Positions 59,736 through 64,000 of a stretch of DNA of 64,000 nucleotides are shown piece by piece. Below the pieces are notes generated by a model. It made no database searches and had not been told where the DNA came from. It saw nothing but the letters and a program-made list of their open reading frames with translations. Source of the DNA: Circinella umbellata (lineage: Eukaryota > Mucoromycota > Mucoromycetes > Mucorales > Lichtheimiaceae); assembly GCA_025093555.1 (NCBI GenBank), contig JAIWNF010000033.1, positions 248,001 to 312,000 of the forward strand, written 5' to 3'. Numbering within the stretch: position 1 is the first letter of the stretch; every line of letters begins with the position of its first letter. The position numbers and the translations under genes were made by a program.

Positions 59736-60368
59736 AAAGAAAAAAATTAGACACTTTATGCCAAAGACTCTACATATATACACAAATATTATTCTTTATT
59801 AGCATTAATATTTTATCGAAGGAAATAAACAAATTAAATTATTTTATATCTTATACAATAATATGAATTACTTATATTATAATATATCCATTTGTAATTA
59901 TTTTGTTCATAATTACTGCTGCCGACTTTCATATTTTCACACATTATAAAATAATCATAAAGAATTTTTCATCATATATGAGCCATGTTGCGCCATTTTG
60001 TCCCCATGAGCACAAGATACTGATACCAAATAATTTAACTTGTAATTATTTGCGACTTGCTGAAACATATTACGCAATTTCTCGATAACCAGGCTAGGAA
60101 TGCTTTTATTCTCTGTAAATGGCTGTTATTACTTTTACGCATCTTGCCTTAATTTTATCTTTATATACACTTAGCAAGTAGTGTGTGAGATAAATTACAG
60201 ATTACGCCATTAGTGACTCTACTTTCGCAAAATCGCGAGCGCTTACGCTTGTTTGCAGGTATATATATAAGTAGGTATTTTTTAGTGTTTCGAGCGTTTC
60301 ATTCATTCACTTACAACTTTATTACTCCTTTTTCTAAAAAAAAAACAACTATACCAATAACATTAAAA
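59736..60368 (+). promoter_or_regulatory. Intergenic region and promoter of the TauD-family gene
   Basis: AT-rich, no gene. TATATATAAG at 60262-60271 lies about 100 bp before the start and is the likely TATA box. A leader with CATTCATTCACTTAC precedes the A-rich start context AAAAATGGC. Confidence 0.5.
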
Positions 60369-61660
60369 ATGGCCCCTCCAAATGCTGAAACTCTTGCCCA
60401 AGAAGTCGAAAAGATTGATTTAAAGCACCTTGCTCGTGAAAAAGGTCGCTATACTGTCTTTCCGGAAACTAAGGTAATTTTTTTGGTGTTATAATTATTA
60501 ATTGTTTACTTATATATCTACTATTTGATAGTAGTATAAAGCGTGATACTCTTTTATATTTACTAACTATGCTATATATAATCAATTACTATTAGTACGA
60601 AGAAATCGCTGAATTCGAGCACAAGGATCCTGGTCATCGAGCTGACGCGAAGAAGTCCTCTTTATATGATAATGCGGAAAAGATTTTTGACTTGACACCT
60701 CAAATTGGTACTGAAGTTCATGGTTTGCAGCTTAACAAGCTCACTGAGCAACAAAAGGATGACTTGGCACTTTTGGTCGCGGAACGTGGTGTTGTGTTCT
60801 TCCGCAAGCAAGACATTAACGTTTACGAAGGTATCGAGCTTGGAAAACATTATGGCCCTCTCCACATTCATAATACTTTTGGTCATCCACCCGAGCTTCC
60901 TGAAATTCATGTTGTCTATTTTGATACTAAGACTCCCAAGCAATATTTTAAGAATCTTAGTGCTGGCGATGGTATGTATACTTTCCCATCTTTGTTATTT
61001 ATTTTTTATAGCGCTCAGATATACTAATTAAAAAAACGTACTGTCATTACAACAATTGTTCCAGGTTGGCACAGTGATGTTTCTTATGAAAAGCAGCCCC
61101 CAGGATTGACTTTGCTCAAGATTGACTTACTCCCTGGGGAAACTGGTGGTGATACTATGTGGTTAAGTGGATACTCTGCCTATGACCGCCTTTCTCCTGC
61201 ATTGAAAAAGTTCGTAGAAGGTTTGGAAGCCGTCCATACTGGTCAAATGCAAGTAGATGAAGCCAATAAAGCTGGCCATGCTGTTCGTCGTCAACATTGG
61301 GAATCTACCCATCCTGTTGTTCGTGTCCATCCTGTTACTGGATGGAAGTCATTGTATATTCAACCTGGTTTTACTAAGCGCATTGTGGGTTTGACTAAGC
61401 GCGAATCTGACGCTGTCCTTCGCTTTCTTTTTAACCACATTGAAACTGGTCATGATTTCCAAGTTCGCTTTAAATGGGAAGAAGATTCAGTAGCTGTTTG
61501 GGATAATAGAGTTACTGCTCACAATGCTATATTTGATTATCTTGACGTAGGTAGCCGTCACGGTTTCCGGGTTACCCCTCAAGCAGAGAAGCCTTATTAT
61601 GATGTAAACGGCAAGTCCAAGCATGAATCTGATCTTGCTAAGGCTGGACAAAAGCAATAA
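60369..61660 (+). CDS. TauD/TfdA-family Fe(II)/2-oxoglutarate-dependent dioxygenase
   Basis: Three exons (60369-60473, 60596-60971, 61065-61660) give 358 aa. The double-stranded beta-helix fold carries the iron triad: His163 and Asp165 in GWHSDVSYE (the Gly is split by the second intron) and His313 in VTAHNAIFDY. The Arg in SRHGFRV (325 or 329) binds 2-oxoglutarate. Other family marks are VVFFRKQD, GGDTMWLSGYSAYDRLS, HPVVRVHPVTGWKSLY and VWDNR. The sequence resembles fungal sulfonate/taurine dioxygenases (Jlp1-like), which release sulfite from organosulfonates when sulfur is scarce. The substrate here is not proven. No signal peptide, so cytosolic. Length fits (Jlp1-type proteins are about 350-420 aa). 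It lies 0.6 kb after the second pectinase. Confidence 0.92.
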
Positions 61661-62441
61661 AAAATTATGAGCCTTACACATACATACAAAGCACATAACC
61701 TACAACTCTTTCTTTTTCCTTTATTTTTCTATTATCTATTTTCTTCTTGTACCTTATTAATGATATCCATTTTTTTTTCACCCCAAGTTTACGATACTTG
61801 CCTTTGCTCTTTTATTTTATTATTTGTCTTCTAAATAAATAAAAAACACACAGCTCTTGTATATGATATGTAAAAAAAAAAGAGGACTTTTTATTTATTC
61901 AGGCGGTAATTTTAGTTTTCGAATTATTTATGAACACTCTGGTATTTGGAAAATAAGCAGATTGCGATATTAATTTTAAGTTATTCACTTTGATACATTT
62001 CGTAAAATAACATTATTCTTATTATATACATAATATTAATACTACTTTAAGGCTACTTTTCTTATGTATTATATTAAGCAGGGAAAAACAAAGAATAAAA
62101 AGTGTGCTTAATAATATGTTAGTCTTGTATTTCTTTTACTATTATTTCCTTATTTACATATTAAATAATAGATATCAGATATTCAAACAATGGATTTTCT
62201 GTTATTGGAAAATCAAATTAACTAAGAAGACAAAATACTAACAAGAGGGTATGTATAATAAACATAAGGTGAAGATGTTTTATAATGAATAGTAGTAATA
62301 GGGTGTGTGTGCTTTTCAAAAAAAAAATCTTAAATGTAAAATTTATAAATACTATTGGGAAAAGTTTATGAGTAGAAGTAAAGTAACACAATAAAAGGGA
62401 ACACATGAAAAAAATAAACATTCAATACCTACGCTAAACCT
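61661..62441. other. Intergenic region
   Basis: Nothing recognised beyond pyrimidine-rich 3' flank of the dioxygenase gene and AT-rich sequence with short homopolymers. Confidence 0.5.
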
Positions 62442-63020
62442 CTACAGAGCTACCAGTAATAACCTAAAAAATGTAACCGCTGCAGATTTGGAATATGAGA
62501 AAAGGGCTTGATTTAATGGCATCAAGATTGGTGTTGGGTAGTCAAAAACAAAGAGAGATACGGAATCTGATTTGAAGCCACCGAGCGGACGAAAGGATAA
62601 ATCGGGCGTTTCTATCAAAGTCTTGTTGAATGTCAATTCGTGATGGGGACCTACTATGTAAAATGTGCAACTAAATGGTGCGTGCATGAGGAATGATCCT
62701 TAATGACTTCTGTTCGGTGCACAAACGCTAATGGCTTCCGCAGTTTCGAACACAGCCAGATGTTTCCTCTTCCTAAAAATTGATCTCCATATTATAGCTC
62801 TTGGTACTGGGGTGAATACTCGGCCATCGATCCAACTACAAGAAGGCAATAATGTCAGAGCATATATAACACTTTGAACCTACCTCAATTCTACGGTCGA
62901 TGAACTATTTAAATAAGACCAATGGTCGGTTGTCTCTTGATAGGTCAGCCCACTGGATAAAAGTACTCCAATGGAAACCCCTGGTAGTGAATAAAAGTTT
63001 ACGAATGTTAAATAGCTCAT
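62442..63020 (-). pseudogene. Broken or misread small gene of unknown family
   Basis: An exon 63020-62884 starts MSYLTFVNFYSLPGVSIGVL and ends at a GAG/GTAGGT donor. The acceptor TTCTTGTAG leads to a second exon from 62835 (SWIDGRVFTPVPRAIIW). That frame meets TAA at 62702-62700 after 90 aa in total, but continues open in the same frame for a further 80-odd codons (GPHHELTFNKTLIETPDLSF, RPLGGFKSDSVSLFVFDYP) to a stop near 62442. Base composition is distinctly less AT-rich than the flanks and the residue usage looks coding. Either one premature stop interrupts a former gene, or an unrecognised short intron removes it. I do not recognise the family. Confidence 0.35.
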
Positions 63021-64000
63021 TACTATTTGAGAAGGAAGAAAAATATAGTGGCAGATAGCGACAAAAAATTTAACAGTAAACAAAGAAAAAGAATGCGAGT
63101 GTATATGCACATCAATGCACTTTTATTACCACATTAATGCACCGCACTTTTATTTGCCAATGACAACGTACTTTTCCCACTTTTTTCTCCCCTCCTACTT
63201 TTTTAACATTTTATTTCCAATTTCGATGAACCGACCTTGAGGCAGATTTACTTTAAGTGCAATATATGACCGGCCAACGTACAATCTTCTGTATTTTTCA
63301 TTCATTCATTGATGATCAGCCGAATTCCATGCAGCGAGGCTATTTAGTTGCTTAATATTTGTAATCCTTGGCAACCAATTTTTGAGAATGCAATCTCAAA
63401 CAATAGCTTTTTGTCCCATATTCAAAAAAGCACTAATTAATTACATTAATAGCTGAAATAGTAACCATAGCTACAATATCCGTTCGAAATAAAAAAAATT
63501 GTAGTATAATATTACACATAAATCCATGGTTTTCTATTATAAAATAAAGTAGTTACAAAATGAGTTAGAGAATATTTGAGCTTTGGAAATTAGGGAAACA
63601 AAAAACTCCAAAAAAAGTAAAAATACCCATTTTGTGTAGGAAAATTTTACCAAATAGTTTGTAGCACTTTAAACTTTTTTTCCATATATATTAATAATCA
63701 TGTAGGTGTAGATGTATCTAGATTGATAGTACATATTTGAGATATGAAAAGTAAGAGCGTTGCATTTCCGACAAGTTCAAGACTATAAAAAAAAATCACT
63801 CCCATTATATTTTCTTAGTAGTTCGATTAATTAATAATGCTAATAAGAAATCCATGAGTTGTTTATACCTAGTAACCATTTAAACGCAATTGTATAATGT
63901 CTGTGTTGTTAATAAAATGGCGTATTAAACAATGGCCGCATGATTTCAAAACAAAACAACGCCATATGCTGATAAAAATACTTATAATAAAGAATTCTTG
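63021..64000. other. Right-hand flank
   Basis: AT-rich, no gene recognised. Contains a CATT tetranucleotide run near 63299 and a perfect 7-bp-stem hairpin at 63381-63400 (TTTGAGA, loop ATGCAA, TCTCAAA). Confidence 0.45.

Noticed and set aside
59903..60088. 61-codon ORF between GH28 gene 2 and the dioxygenase gene
   Set aside because: No conserved feature. It lies in the expected 3' flank and promoter.
1..64000. tRNA, rRNA, U6/U2 and CRISPR searches by eye
   Set aside because: No TTCGA-type T-loop with matching arms, no snRNA core sequences and no spaced direct repeats were found. Absence by eye is not proof.

Overview
The window is an AT-rich (very roughly 27-30% GC) piece of a nuclear genome from a filamentous fungus, most likely an early-diverging lineage such as Mucoromycota (Mucorales). 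The evidence is many short GT-AG introns (about 50-200 bp, often with a CTAAT-type branch site), long A and T homopolymers, an expanded-type F-box protein, GH28 pectinases, and clear fungal families: a Zn2Cys6 activator, FUR1, EDC3, a Ran1/Pat1-type kinase and a HAL-type kinase. No rRNA, tRNA or CRISPR array was recognised. All exon structures were read by hand from splice signals, frame and family conservation. Exon totals given for each gene are in frame, except where stated.

Layout. 0-0.8 kb: 3' end of an unidentified acidic, low-complexity protein gene. 4.8-8.2 kb (minus): a 1000-aa XlnR/Xyr1-like Zn2Cys6 activator. 12.2-13.7 kb (plus): an F-box/leucine-rich protein whose start is doubtful. 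13.7-19.6 kb: a gene-poor stretch holding a non-autonomous inverted-repeat element (about 0.8 kb, perfect 25-bp terminal repeats). 19.6-21.3 kb (minus): a Ran1/Pat1-like kinase. 21.3-27.0 kb: gene-poor. 27.0-41.9 kb is a gene-dense housekeeping island: RAD51C (minus, 11 exons), divergent TRAP-alpha/IRC22 (plus), an FMP46/DUF1687 protein (plus), a HAL4/SAT4-like kinase (minus), EDC3 (plus, 9 exons) and uracil phosphoribosyltransferase FUR1 (minus). 41.9-46.8 kb: gene-poor. 46.9-48.9 kb: a Ser/Thr-rich single-pass surface protein with a 31-32-residue tandem repeat. 50.5-53.5 kb: a glutamine-rich SAP-domain nuclear protein. 54.8-61.7 kb: two tandem GH28 pectinases and a TauD-family 2-oxoglutarate dioxygenase, all plus strand. 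62.4-63.0 kb: a broken or unrecognised small gene on the minus strand.

How they fit together. The housekeeping genes cover homologous recombination (RAD51C), ER protein translocation (TRAP-alpha), mRNA decapping (EDC3), pyrimidine salvage (FUR1) and two signalling kinases. The right-hand part looks accessory: secreted pectin-degrading enzymes with matched TATA boxes and partly shared intron positions, which indicates local duplication, next to a sulfonate/taurine-type dioxygenase. The XlnR-like activator could in principle regulate plant-polysaccharide enzymes, but it lies about 46 kb away and nothing in the sequence links them.

I found no obvious new multi-gene system. The most interesting items are the inverted-repeat element, an acidic RAD51C tail ending in an FxxA-like motif, an inverted pair of ACGCGA boxes in the RAD51C promoter, a cysteine-free ArsC-fold protein, a GH28 enzyme with Gln in place of the RIK arginine, a GC-richer island containing a degenerate duplication, and a repeat-bearing putative cell-wall sensor with no visible start exon.
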